Shown piece by piece: positions 1 through 10,908 of a stretch of DNA of 64,000 nt; the stretch's first letter is position 1; each line of letters begins with the position of its first letter. This DNA is from Iris pallida. Taxonomy: Eukaryota > Streptophyta > Magnoliopsida > Asparagales > Iridaceae. The position numbers and the translations under genes were made by a program. Where the stretch lies: the NCBI GenBank assembly GCA_029216955.1, contig JANAVB010003999.1:3638999-3702998 (forward strand). Reading direction: 5' to 3'. The notes beneath the pieces were generated by a model that ran no database searches, was not told the DNA's origin, and was given only the letters and a program-made list of their open reading frames with translations.

Positions 1-1528
1 AGAAATCTGCTGCTGCAACTCGCGACGCAGCTCGTCGATTTGACGACCAATATCCTGAGCTCGTGATGACGCCTGCGAAGCTGGAGACTACGCACTGACA
101 GAGGGGGCCCGGGATGACTCTGAAGCCAAATAGGCACAGTAGGATCCCGTACCGTAGTACGTACCCTTCTGAAGACCACCAACGGCGGTCATCCAGAGGT
201 CGTCCGGCGATGGAGCTGTAGGCGACTGGAAGGAAGTACCAGCCCCTCCCTCTGCTGGCGCACTAGCAGCAGCAGCCGCCTCCTCTTCTAGCCGAAGAAA
301 CTCGGCCTAGAACAATGTTTGCTAACGTCTAAGTGTTTGCTAAAGTCTATATTGATATCTATTTTTCTGTTTTCTAAATTATAGCAAATTAATATAAAGA
401 ATAGAACGTACATATGCCTGCATCGCCCTCTCGTCAATGAACTCCCCAGCCTTCCGATGGGTGACCAGGAAGACGGTCACCATGTTGGGGTCCTCACCCT
501 TTTTTACCTGTTAAAATATATTATCTATTATTAGTATTAAACATTCTATCCAACTATATATAAAATGATGTACGTCATAGGAAACGTACCAGATGACGAA
601 AATGCTTCGTCATCGGAATGGAGCCACCACACCACTTACTGGCGCTCGACCGTGCCACCTTGGCCTTGTCAGACCGCTCCTGGTACCTGGCCTCGCCGAA
701 TCTAGCCTTCATCGCAGTCCACTGCTCTGGCGTGATCCAACCATGGATCGACTTTCCGGAGCGATCACGAGACTTCTGGTCGTGGATCGCATCACGGATG
801 AGCTTGCCTGCGACGGCAGAAAATTGGACATCGATCTTCGCCGCCCGGTGTGGTGTATAGAAATAGGTCCTCTACAAGAAGTAAAATAGAAAAGTTGTAT
901 AATATACACAAATGATTATTAAAATTTAAAAATAAACAAATTTTTTGCCTTGAAGTGGGCCAACCAAAAGTCCTTCCTATCTGCGGGAGCATCTGAGTAG
1001 TTAATCCAAGGCCCACCATAGTTCTGCCTCAGAAATAACCCTAGTTGTCTCTGTACTGCAGGAGGCCGATATCTATATAATAATAAATTTCATGAATATA
1101 TATGTACATATAATCATTTGAGAAATATATATTAACTAATTAACTTACTTCGTAGGCCCGTCCGTCCAAACCTTCATACGCGTCTCGTCCGGGAGAGCGC
1201 ATGGAGGGTCGCTCTCACCTCCCGCCTAGGCAGGATCAGTCTGATCGCCGTCCTCCATATGCTCAGCGTCGGCTCTCCCCATGGAGCCATCGACAGGAGG
1301 AATGCTGGACGCGGAAGGAATGCTGGACGCGGGATCAGGAATGCTGGACGACGAGGGAGGAGTCGCCAACCTGCTGGAACTGCCCTGTCCCGATAATGGA
1401 CCGGAAGCAGAACGGTACACTGGCATACTCGGAGATGAGGATGAGGGTACAGAATCTGCATCCCCAGCCCGAGGCAGACGAGACTGCCTAATATAATATC
1501 CTCCGCGTCGTCCTCCTGGTCTAGTCAT
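1..1528 (-). pseudogene. Second CACTA-1 gene (Transposase_24 / En-Spm accessory protein), partial
   Basis: A minus-strand gene begins with an ATG at 1528 (MTRPGGRRGG) and runs through a Ser/Pro-rich leader. Exons I can follow: 1528 to about 1157, ending in ETRMKVWTDGPTK before a GT donor; about 1065-950 with NYGGPWINYSDAPADRKDFW; about 870-590 with the TPEQWTAMKARFGEARYQ and SDKAKVARSSASKW blocks; about 508-415 with VFLVTHRKAGEFIDERAMQAY; and about 305 to the window edge with a Gln/Arg-rich coiled-coil-like tail. The W-x-L/F, KNK/ARSSASK-like and T-H-RK-G-x-x-D blocks fit the PF03004 family of plant En/Spm accessory proteins. A TAG at 1225-1227 and another near 90-95 break the frame. The introns are AT-rich. 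Exon borders are by eye and approximate. Confidence 0.62.
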
Positions 1529-1700
1529 ACCTGATAATAACATATGACAATAAAACAAATATACATATTTATATGATAGACATCACAGATTTTTGAAAAA
1601 TATCATAGTCACAGATAAAAGTGTCACTAAAGTGTCACATATTTATATGATAAAAGTATCACTAAAGTGTCAAATATGATGATAAAACAAATGTACAGAT

Positions 1701-1792
1701 TTAATCCTCTTTTGAAAATTTATCTAGTTCGTTTAGCTCATCTTCTTCTTCTTCTTCCTCCTCCTCTACATCTTCACTTTCATCTGCATCTT
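1701..1792 (-). pseudogene. CACTA-1 transposase, last coding piece cut off by CACTA-2
   Basis: This short minus-strand stretch encodes an acidic tail (ADESEDVEEEEEEEDELNEL) and stops at TAA 1701-1703. It is in frame with the transposase exon that ends at 11954 once CACTA-2 and one CTT duplicate are removed: the codon made of 11954, 1789 and 1788 joins the two. It includes the left TSD copy CTT at 1790-1792. It is too short to recognise alone; its identity rests on the frame continuity. Confidence 0.8.
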
Positions 1793-2136
1793 CACTACAA
1801 CAAAATGATGTATAACGATGCTTTTTTGACGACACTTGTTGAATAAGTGTCGTTAATTTTTTATTATTATGACACTTTGCTAAAACATGTCATTGTAATG
1901 GAATATTTATTATTATCTATGGCACTTTTTTTAAAAATGTCGTAACCAAATATTTAACGACACCATTAGAATGTCATCTAATATTAAATGACAAAAGAAA
2001 ACACATTTTTAGTGTCATCTAAATTTTTTAGCCTCCCGCTATTTATTTCATTTTGGCGCCTTTACCTGCATTTTCCTTAAAATCTCTCTCTCTCTCTCTT
2101 TTCTCCCCCTCTCTCTCTCTGACCTAATTTTCATGG

Positions 2137-2460
2137 CCGCGACAAGTGCAAGATGGGGTCCTGATTCACGATCGCAGATATTTTTGCGTCGGCATCCACA
2201 CCACCGTGCTGGCCAGGTACTCCTCTGCCGTCCAGGACGCCCTCTACAGAGCCAGCAACATAGCAGCGCAGGCGCTGGCCTAGATCAGGACTGTCTATAC
2301 GTGCTTCAGCGAGTCCACGGTGCTCGACGCCTACTCCTCCTCCTCCTCCCTGAGGGTCACCCAGTAAGTCGGCTATCGGACCAGCTTCGTAAAGAGCATC
2401 TCACTCGGCCCAGGCCGACAGCGACGAGAAGGAGGAAGACGAGGATGACGGAGAAGATGG
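2137..2460 (+). pseudogene. Captured fragment of an ABCB (P-glycoprotein-type) transporter gene
   Basis: In the frame starting at 2137 the sequence reads DALYRASNIAAQALA, stop, IRTVYTCFSES, then a YSSSSSLRVTQ block, stop, VGYRTSFVKSISLG. The order A-x-N-I-A-x-Q-x-x-x-x-IRTVY-x-F-x-x-E, then Y-S-x-x-L-x-x-x-Q-x-x-GY-x-T-x-x-x-K-x-x-x-LG is the intracellular-loop region of plant ABCB auxin/xenobiotic exporters, just before a membrane helix. Only this part is present, with two stops (TAG, TAA), and a GT donor-like GTAAGT follows the last codon at about 2460. A CT-rich stretch (2086-2122) precedes it like a 5' leader. The overlapping 113-aa ORF from 2133 is in another frame and is probably not real. 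Family call is from remembered motifs, not a search. Confidence 0.55.
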
Positions 2461-3051
2461 TAAGTGGTGGCTAAAATTAGTTTTTTAGGTGATTTCCACC
2501 TTCAATCTGTAGAAATTTAGTTCAAGATGCAGAAATTAGGGTTTTATTTTCTAATTTGATGGATCAACTGATCAACCTTGGAGGAGCCTTTTTTCTACAA
2601 AGAACGATGGAAGGACCGACCCTGATAAGTTCCTCTTCCCAATTGGTAAGAATTGGAAGGGGATCTAAGGAAATTGACCATTGATTCCAGACTTCACAAT
2701 ACCAATTTGAAGGAGGGAAGAAACTAGGGTTTCATTGATCAAAAAAGTTTACAGTGGAGAAGAAAGTACAAGAGAATCTAAAGAAATGTAGAAATGAACA
2801 AATTAGAAAGCTAAGTAACTGATACATTTTCTCCATGCCTTCTCTTTTTACATTCTTCCTATTTATAGAATGTTTCAGAACTCCTCTTCTCTATTGCCAT
2901 CTAGCTGACCCTATGACTCTTTTTCCTATTGGTATACCAAAATTTGCTGACCATCTAGCTGTTGTCCCCGCTGCGGTTGTCCATGTTGTTGTTGCCATGG
3001 TGGTGGTCCTATTGCAAATGAAATTCTTGGCGGTTGACTCGTACTCATAGG

Positions 3052-3998
3052 TGTCACGCCCCGATCCCGCAGAGTCCTTTCGTCCTCGCTTCGGACTCTT
3101 TTGGGACCGATCGTCCTCGCTAAGGCGTGATGCCGTGCAAGCCTAAGTTGCGCTTGCACAAGGCCAAGACCTGAAGCAAGACAAGATTGACAATACGCAG
3201 TGGAACATATCGCAGATAATTGAAGCAGCAGTGGACATATTTCAGAATACATGCATTAAACACAATGGTAACAAGTAACAATTCTCTTTATTGATTTTAT
3301 TTGAACAGATTATAAGCTTTCGATTCTCTTTGATACAATGTTACATTCTCTCAAAACTTTACAGATTACAATGATCCCGTTCCCATACATTACATCCCTT
3401 TATATACAAAACCAACTCTTGCAACAGATGTCCATCTCTTGGCATCTCTTCTGATTTCTGGCTCCTGAGGATGAGGCACGGGCTATCGCTTCGGACTATC
3501 CTTCTCGATGCATATTGCACCTGCATGCAGACTGATGGTGGGTCAGTATATCAGCATACTGGTAAATTGTGAACAAAGAGCTACATTTGTCTGAAACGAT
3601 CACTGTTCATTTAGTGAGAAAATATTTCTTGTGGTGTGATCTTGCTACTTTTACCTATATTCATTCCATGCATACAGAGTCAGTTTACATGTCTTTTGAA
3701 AACACATCTTGGAAAAGCCAATATTTGTTTTCTTTCATTTCAAGCATACAAGGGACTCTTGATCAAGGCAACATTCATTTCTTAGCAAGGCAACATGTGA
3801 ATTCTCTTAAAGCATACTCGATGATTTACCATCTTGTTATTAACAAAAGCATTCAATCAAAAACTCAGATTCTTATTAGGCGTAAGCGAATCAGCAAATG
3901 TGACTTCGTCCACTCACCCAGATCAATCGTCTTCTGTTGCAGAGCCAGTAATCCGATCTTTCTGTCAATCTAGTGCCTTCGCGGAGCGGAGCACTACA
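3052..3998 (-). repeat. G 3' LTR
   Basis: Left LTR of G, 947 bp, near-identical to 4332-5287 with scattered substitutions. A hairpin at 3135-3159 (stem GTGCAAGC / GCTTGCAC) lies in the module shared with C and F. Short plus-strand ORFs here also appear in the other LTR and are not genes. Confidence 0.9.
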
Positions 3999-4316
3999 TA
4001 ATTACCCACCGAAAAGAAGTTTTATCCTCGAAACTTAAGGAGAAACTTACGATATCCTTAGCAGCAATAGTCCTCATCCTTCGCCATCATCAATCCATGA
4101 AATCATAATTCAGATCATATCAAAACTCTTGTTCAATCAAGCATTTTAATCTCAATCAATCAAATCGATAAAATATTTGCCGGCATCATAAAAATATTTA
4201 CGGACTTATTGTATGGAACGTTCATCTCATTGATGATATCGGGTAGGCAAAGGAATTTCGATCAGAAGACATGTACAAATTTCAATTGAATCCAAATTGG
4301 CCAGAGGATCAACCTG

Positions 4317-4328
4317 GCTCTGATACCA
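4317..4328 (-). promoter_or_regulatory. G primer-binding site (tRNA-iMet type)
   Basis: Reads TGGTATCAGAGC on the minus strand, complementary to the 3' end of initiator tRNA-Met, the usual plant retroelement primer. A 3-nt spacer separates it from the 5' LTR that starts at 4332. Confidence 0.88.
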
Positions 4329-4331
4329 TTC

Positions 4332-5287
4332 TGTCACGCCCCGATCCCACAGAGTCCTTTCGTCCTCGCTTCGGACTCTTTTGGGACCGATCGTCCTCGC
4401 TAAGGCGTGATGCCGTGCAAGCCTAAGTTGCGCTTGCACAAGGCCAAGACCTGAAGCAAGACAAGATAAACAAGATTGACAATACGCAGCGGAACATATC
4501 GCAGATTATTGAAGCAGCAGTGGACATATTTCAGAATACATACATTAAACACAATGGTAACAAGTAATAATTCTCTTTATTGATTTTATTTGAACAGATT
4601 ACAAGCTTTCGATTCTATCTGATACAATGTTACATTCTCTCAGAACTTTACAGATTACAATGATCCCGTTCCCATACATTACATCCCTTTATATACAAAA
4701 CCAACTCTTGCAACAGATGTCCATCTCTTGGCATCTCTTCTGATTTCTGGCTCCTGAGGATGAGGCACGGGCTATCGCTTCGGACTATCCTTTTCGATGC
4801 AAATTACACCTGTATGCAGACTGATGGTGGGTCAGTATATCAGCATACTGGTGAATTGTGAACAAAGAGCTACATTTGTCTGAAACGATCACTGTTCATT
4901 TAGTGAGAAAATGTTTCTTGTGGTGTGATCTTGCTACTTTTACCTATATTCATTCCATGCATACAGAGTCAGTTTACATGTCTTTTGAAAACACATCTTT
5001 GAAAAGCCAATATTTGTTTCATTTCATTTTAAGCATACAAGGGACTCTTGATCAAGGCAACATTCATTTCTTAGCAAGGTAACATGTGAATTCTCTTAAA
5101 GCATACTCGATGATTTACCATCTTGTTATTAACAAAAACATTCAATCAAAAACTCAGATTCTTATTAGGCGTAAGCGAATCAGCAAATGAGACTTCGTCC
5201 ACTCACCCATATCAATCGTCTTCTGTTGCAGAGCCAGTAATCCGATCTTTCTGTCAATCTAGTGCCTTCGCGGAGCGGGGCACTACA
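4332..5287 (-). repeat. G 5' LTR
   Basis: Right LTR of G, 956 bp, ending ACTACA at 5287 before the ATAGG duplicate. The hairpin copy is at 4415-4439. Confidence 0.9.
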
Positions 5288-5367
5288 ATAGGCATTGGCA
5301 TGTTTACATGACTTGTTGGCACATATTGGTGATAGCCCTCTGGATAAGTCTGTGTCTGTCCAAGAGT

Positions 5368-5814
5368 CTACAAAACCTGGAAATGATTCCCAGTGTACAC
5401 ATGACTCTGCACCTCTTGGCAGTTCATTCCGATATAGGTTTGCATATACTGACCAACTAGAAAATAGGATTTTGTTTGGCCAAACTGAGCATTGGAGTAG
5501 GTATATATTGGTATACTCGTATGTTTATACCCCATTGACTGACTTGCTAAAACTCCCATCTGGCCAGGAATGGGGACAGATGGTATATTAACAAATGATG
5601 TATTCCTCATGGGTTTATTCCCAATTGATGCAGATATTGGAGGGTAATTCATCCCCATAGACATTGGTCCTGCTATTAGGAGTGGGTAAGAAAGATTCTG
5701 ATGGTTGCTCAAGCTAATAACATTTGGAAGATATGTGTGGCTAGGGTTTTGAGTAACCCCTATAACTGGTGACGTAGAACCCACAACATTGTTGAAGATT
5801 ATGGGGGAAATCAT
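5368..5814 (-). CDS. Unrecognised 148-aa ORF interrupted downstream by G
   Basis: An open minus-strand frame rich in Ser, Asn, Pro, Met, Tyr and Gln (for example NVISLSNHQNLSYPLL and NIPSVPIPGQMGVLAS). Past element G the minus strand resumes with a Pro/Gln-rich stretch (about 3046-2930, GPPPWQQQHGQPQRGQQ), so G may have split a longer low-complexity protein. It is not a family I recognise; it could be a gag-like or linker region of an old retroelement or a captured host exon. No catalytic or zinc-knuckle motif is visible. Its length is well above chance in this AT-rich sequence, but coding status is uncertain. Confidence 0.3.
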   Translation of the reverse strand: MISPIIFNNVVGSTSPVIGVTQNPSHTYLPNVISLSNHQNLSYPLLIAGPMSMGMNYPPISASIGNKPMRNTSFVNIPSVPIPGQMGVLASQSMGYKHTSIPIYTYSNAQFGQTKSYFLVGQYMQTYIGMNCQEVQSHVYTGNHFQVL

Positions 5815-6785
5815 TTTTTTGAAGTCTCTGTAGTCAATTAGATACTCTACACAAGTACGGACGCAAATAGGCTACAGTACAACACTGATGTGTCGGCACG
5901 GACACGTGTATCCTAGTGTAGTTTGGGTTGCAGGTGGCGTGTCTGATACGAGTTTGATAAGACTTGACTGATGCGAGTTTCGCACTTAGTTAACCCATAA
6001 CTCAAAGCAAGACTCTATAAAGGCCCAAAATTGGAATAGCTAACACTGAATACTACAATGAATCCACTGTCTTCACTTTGATTCCACTTCGGAGAGGATT
6101 AAGTCAAAATTAAAGTTTTTATAATTATTTTGTAGTTATCCTTTCGAGCTTTGGATTGCCAAACAATAAACATAAACCTTAGTATCTCCAATCGATGTTA
6201 GGTGGTTTCATATACATTACTGGCGCATAACAAGCTTTCGGATGCAATGTTAGTTAACATGGTATAAGAGCACTGCCTTCTGGGTTTGAGTTCCACCGTG
6301 GGTAGTTACTCTATTTGTGATATTTTCTTTTTGACATATGCGTCAGTTCAATGTTACTCAAAGCATTATACTAATTGATTCGTGCACGGTGCACTAAAGT
6401 TAACCCAGTGAATTTTATATTCATATTAATGATGTTTTGTCCATTCGTGATATTTTTTTTTTGACATATGTGTCAGTTCAATGTTACTCAGAGTGTTCAT
6501 ATTTTCATGTACTTTTCATTTGGAATTTTGTTCAACAATAATGGAAATCCCTGATGATTAAACATGTATCTAATGTGAAGAATTAGAATATCACTAGTGC
6601 ATGGTATTTATCTGTTTGGGTTACTTGTTTCAGATTTTAATATTTATTTTTCCTGAGTGAAACTTTTACTATTCAATTTCAATCAGTTGTCCTCACTATA
6701 ATTGAATAAAGTGTTCCTTGTGACCCTTGTGCTTAACTTATCATCAGATTTTTTTATCAACACCTTACTATTGTTTACCTGACAG
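5815..6785. other. Intergenic CACTA-2 interior, with a direct repeat
   Basis: No gene seen. A diverged direct repeat (about 6318-6362 and 6449-6493, each with TTTTTGACATATG and GTCAGTTCAATGTTACTCA) is present. At about 6245-6310 a weak tRNA-like pair of boxes occurs (GGTATAAGAGC and GGGTTTGAGTTCC), which may be a decayed SINE. Confidence 0.4.
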
Positions 6786-6914
6786 AGAAAGAAGACACAA
6801 AGGTTTTGATTGTTGCTACAATAGCATGGAGTCTGTGCCAATGTTCTCGTGCAATTACTTTGGCACTGATATTTCTTCGTGTTCTGAAACCTGGCTATAT
6901 TCTTGCTATTTATA
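6786..6914 (+). pseudogene. Captured PIEZO-like exon (first)
   Basis: After an acceptor-like CAG, the exon reads TKVLIVATIAWSLCQCSRAI, then TLALIFLRVLKPGYILAIY, and ends before GTATGG. Plant PIEZO mechanosensitive channel proteins have, in a mid-N-terminal membrane region, a closely similar run: TKVL-V-VATIAW-x-L-x-x-CSRAI-x-LALIFL-x-x-x-KPG. PIEZO is a very large cation channel opened by membrane tension; only about 43 residues of this one exon are here. The family call rests on remembered similarity. It lies inside CACTA-2, about 1.8 kb from the next exon of the same gene, so genomic DNA with its intron was captured. Confidence 0.72.
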
Positions 6915-7189
6915 GTATGGTTAAACATCCCTTCCACATCTCAATAACTTATTCTTTTTACTATAGTTACTTATCTGTTTATGATAAATTATGAAATGAG
7001 TTGGTTCCTATCTTGCACTTGGTTTTGGAAGCTTACCAGATTTGGTACTCTTATTTCTACAATACAGTTTCTTATGTAACATGAGTGGAATTCATTGAAT
7101 ACCTCAAAACTTGTGTTGTTATTCCAGATACTTCAACCCTTTTGCTTTCTCCTTTGCATGTTCATTTAGCCATAAATGCACACGTTCTC

Positions 7190-7265
7190 CATGTTATACA
7201 TAGACAATAGTGTCCATAGAATTCCAGAGACAATAGTGTCCATAGAATTCCAGAGACAATAGTAT
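7190..7265 (+). repeat. Tandem duplication, about 28 bp x 2
   Basis: The unit GACAATAGTGTCCATAGAAT plus TCCAGA occurs twice in a row, followed by a third partial GACAATAGT. It lies in the captured intron between the two PIEZO-like exons. Confidence 0.8.
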
Positions 7266-8691
7266 AAACTTGAAGGCTATTGTGATGAATACTCAAGTGA
7301 AAGTTTTGAAACAGCCAGTGCTGATATATGCAATAGCTGTAGGCCAACTCTGGCTACATGTATATAGATATGATGGTTGGAACTTAGAACACACCAGCCG
7401 CATACTAGGGTATATAAAGGTTAATGTTGTTGGACCAGATTACATCAATATTTTATTGGACAAGATTACCATCAAAACATGGGATTTGAAAATGACTTCT
7501 GCTTTTTTGTTTTTTCCCTGCTCTGCCAGTACCTTTCCTTTTTATTTTGTAGATCTTAATTTATGTATCTTGGTCAAAGGTCAATTTGGATCTAAACTGG
7601 CCAAAACAACCTTCTAACTAGTTGGATCTTTTGCTGCTTTCTTGTGCAAGAGGTTCTTCCCTGCATGAGTCATAGTGGTATCCCGATGAAGAGACTGGTT
7701 AAAATACCTTACCAACATATGTTTTCCCTCTCAAAATAAAATAATGTTTTCCCAAAATTGAAGTGTTCCTTTTTCAAATATGATTTAAGATCCATATTGT
7801 TTTACTATTATTGGATGGTTCAAATGGAGTAGTGCTTCTGGAGTACTTTGTGATTGCAAGATACTTTTGAAGTGGGAATGAATTCTACAAGATTGCTATA
7901 AGATCAACCATGCTTTGTGAATTAGAGTATTGGGCAATTAAGAAACAAGATGTCTATAAAGTTAATGTAGCTTACATGACATAAGAATGCTAGATGAGTG
8001 GTGATACATTAAAGGATAAGATAAAAAATTGGAGAATGAGAGACATCTTCCCATTCCTGTACAACTCTCAAGCAACTCACACAAACACGTGACTGCGCTA
8101 AAGAACTACATCACTCTTGATTCTACTCAGTACGATCATCTCTATCCTTTTGTGGATCGAGAGATGATACGAACAGATTGAGCGGACCCCAATCTGATGC
8201 ATCTTGCTCTCTGCTTAGCCCTAGATTGGCTTTCTTCCTCCAGGAGTTTGAGCTAACACTTGTTCTCTTTTGTCAGCATCAACATCTCATCATGCCCCCA
8301 TTATCACATTCTTCCTTAGCCGTAGGTTCCTCTTTTCCACCGAACGCTTCAATTGAGCTCTATGTGAATTCGATGAGGTAACTAAATTAGTTATACTTGC
8401 CAATGATCATCACTAGACCATATAAGAGTTGTTCTGGTAAATAACTGATCCAGTTGAAGATTAAAATGTTGTAGCCGAACATCCTGCCATGACATTTCTA
8501 CCGAATAGAGGATTCACCTGAATATGACTTATATGGCCCAATGATGATTTATAGTCATTTTTAACACTTATATGCTACTTCTGGATATGGCACTTTTATA
8601 CTTTAATTGATGATTCTTAAACTTCTTGAGGAATGATATTCTCTTTATTACCTATACTAACTTATTCCTTATTTTGTTTGAAGTTCCTGAC

Positions 8692-8892
8692 TGATGCCAT
8701 TCATTTTTGTGTTCATGTGTGCTTCTTTTTGCTCTTTTTGTTGTGCCATTCCATAAGTGGAAAGATGCGCCAAGCTTTGATTCTATTCTGTGGGGGTACA
8801 CTTCTCTCTGCTGTATATCCTTCAGTTAAATCTGATCTCAAATGCTTTGAAAAATAGTGGTTCCTTAACTATGATAATTTTGTCAGAGATAG
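8692..8892 (+). pseudogene. Captured PIEZO-like exon (second), frameshifted
   Basis: The first part reads VCFFLLFLLCHSISGKMRQA then LILFC; after the G-run at about 8791-8796 the frame changes and continues VHFSLLYILQLNLISNALK then NSGSLTMIILSEIG, ending before GTAAGG. In plant PIEZO this follows directly on the previous exon: SH-x-I-x-x-K-x-R-x-x-LI-x-LC-E-VHF-x-LLYIL-x-x-x-L-x-SN-x-L. The one-base shift disables the reading frame. The start of the exon is not sharp; an acceptor-like AAG at 8689-8691 is one option. No further PIEZO exon was recognised to the right. Confidence 0.72.
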
Positions 8893-9867
8893 GTAAGGCC
8901 CTACTATTTGCTAAACTAAGTTTAGCTTTTTTGACAGTCTTGATGGTTGGAGTTTTGGAGTTCTTGGTTTCCGAAAGCCACAATGGTACTGGTGGATGAG
9001 TTGCGATTTCTTTAATTTCGGTGAGTGAGAAAAAAAGATCAGCCCTCTTGTAAGATCACATGTTTCTGGGAAATCTTGGGATTTGGTGGCTATTTTTGAA
9101 CTTTGGAAGAAATCAGACCTTGTAGTCTCCAATTCTCCATTTTTTTAGTGATTAATGTCTCTGTCTTTAGTGAAACAGGTTGATATTATATTGCTTGTTG
9201 ATGGTTATTATTTAATGAATATATCTCTTTTTGTTCGTTTCTTCACTAATATTGCTACTTTTTTTTCCTTAGCTTGGTACAGACCTTACTGAAACTCCTA
9301 GGGTTCTTAGACAATGTTTTTACTCATATTATCTGGTCTGGGAGCTGGCTTTTTACAGTATATATTGGTTCCTCTGTTGATGTGGTAAGCTATCTTCACC
9401 AGCGTCCCTATTATAGATATTAATTTTGCTATGAAGATGCTAATACGATTGGACCGAGGACAATTTTTGACTATTTTTATGTAAATTATGGCCAAAATTC
9501 CTTTGAAATAAGGTATGAAAATACGAGTCAACTAGAAACATTTCTTGTCAATAATTGTTATCTGCAAATACGAGTTGTTACACAACTAGCAATATTTCAT
9601 CTTCATAGGCAAATTATGGAACTACTTCTGTTATATGTGGCCAACTGTTGTATTCCTAGGAGTGCACATATTTTTACTGGCGGAGTCAATCATTGTCGGT
9701 TGATGACTGATACTAGTTGCTTTTATTTTATTTCTAGAACCAACTTTTAAGTTACCGTATGACAATCAAGGAGATCAGTCCAGTTTTTTGTTGCCAGATG
9801 TGAGCATTATTTGTGCATGTAAATCTTTTGTATATTTCTCCCACTTTGCTTGAAGTGAGACACTATA
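8893..9867 (+). other. CACTA-2 interior without an identified gene
   Basis: AT-rich sequence. A possible exon (about 9273-9382, between a TTTCCTTAG acceptor and a GTAAGC donor, reading WSGSWLFTVYIGSSVDV) may belong to a captured gene but has no family match I can name. Confidence 0.3.
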
Positions 9868-10256
9868 CACTACAAGAAAAATGATTTTTTCCAACGTTTT
9901 ATTAGCGTTGGCAAAACTGTGCAAAACGTTGGCATAGGCGTTACCGACGTTTGTTCAACGGTTTTTGCAAACGTCGTCGTTGCTCTAGTTGGCAATTTAC
10001 AACATTTACGCAAAACGTTGGCATAGGGTTTAGACGACGTTTATAAACGCCATTAATTGTTCTATAATGATTACAATATTTCCAACAGTTTCTCACAAAA
10101 ACGTCGCAAAAGAGAACTTTCCAACGTTTTTTGAAACGATGAGTTTTCCCAACCTTTTTCCAAAAACGTCGAATTTTGATTTCCTAACCATTTTAAACAA
10201 ACGTTAGGTTTTGTATGGCCAAATTTTTTCAAAAACTGTTGGGTTTTTTTTTTTTG

Positions 10257-10366
10257 GAACCAGGTAAATTGTTTCTGGAATCGCTCCCACTGGGATTCGA
10301 ACTCCTGACCACTCGGGCCGCATGCATCTCTCTTAACCACTAGGCTAGAGGTCATTTGCTATATGT
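10257..10366 (-). repeat. SINE family 1 copy, tRNA-derived
   Basis: On the minus strand the head carries an A box TAGCCTAGTGG (complement at 10337-10347) and a B box GTTCGAATCCC (complement at 10292-10302), the internal RNA polymerase III promoter of tRNA-derived SINEs. A T-run at 10244-10254 would be the poly(A) side. Close copies are at 57299 and near 63000. Confidence 0.7.
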
Positions 10367-10545
10367 ATAAAGCAGACTTTTTAATTTAGTCAATGGTTCA
10401 CCTTAATTTCCATAAACAAAATCTGCCTAATTTATGTAGGATTAGAAAAAAAAATTCCTTCACACGTCAAATAAGTGTAAATGCCCAAAAAAAGTCAAAG
10501 AAATGTCGAAAAGGGTTTCCAAATATGTGACATGCTTCACAAAAC

Positions 10546-10908
10546 GTTGGTATATTGCTCGACGTTTAAAGAAAAACGCAGGTAATTAACAACGTTTGTT
10601 TTCAAAATGTTGGTATATTTCTCGACGTTTAAAGACAAACGCAGGTAATTGTCAAATATTGGTATATTGCTCGACGTTTAAAGAAAAATGCAAGTAATTA
10701 TCAATGTTTGTTTTAAAAATGTTGGTATATTTCTCGACGTTTAAAGACAAATGAAGGTAATTGTCAACCTTTGTTTAAAAACGTTGGTATATTGCTCAAC
10801 GTTTAAGGGAAAACGCAGGTAATTATCAATGTTTGTTTACAAACATTGGTATATTATGCGACGTTTAAAGACAAATGCCCGTCATGACCAACGTTTTTTT
10901 AAATACGT
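10546..10908. repeat. 63-bp tandem repeat, about 6 copies
   Basis: The core TTGGTATATTGCTCGACGTT recurs at 10547, 10610, 10659, 10722, 10784 and 10846, spaced 62-63 bp except one 49-bp unit. Alternate units share GAAAAACGCAGG or GACAAACGCAGG, which suggests duplication of dimers. It is likely the subterminal repeat array of CACTA-3. Confidence 0.88.

Larger units (their letters stand above)
3052..5287 (-). mobile_element. Element G, miniature non-autonomous LTR retrotransposon
   Basis: Two direct LTRs (3052-3998, 947 bp; 4332-5287, 956 bp) flank only 333 bp. Ends are TGTCACGCCCC and ACTACA, with a perfect 5-bp TSD ATAGG (3047-3051 and 5288-5292). The complement of TGGTATCAGAGC at 4317-4328, three bases from the right LTR, is a tRNA-iMet-type primer site, so the element reads on the minus strand. 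The internal part encodes nothing, so it must be mobilised in trans. Its LTR end shares a module with C and F, and its polypurine side resembles that of F, which suggests a common helper. Confidence 0.92.

Noticed and set aside
593..1496. Several overlapping plus-strand ORFs of 70-100 aa
   Set aside because: They lie opposite the minus-strand CACTA-1 accessory gene exons, whose translation fits a known family.
6245..6310. Possible SINE or tRNA gene (GGTATAAGAGC and GGGTTTGAGTTCC)
   Set aside because: The two boxes are imperfect, no cloverleaf is evident, and no tail or TSD was found.
10546..10908. CRISPR-like spaced repeat
   Set aside because: Repeats are contiguous 63-bp tandem units with related, not unique, intervening sequence, in a plant CACTA element.
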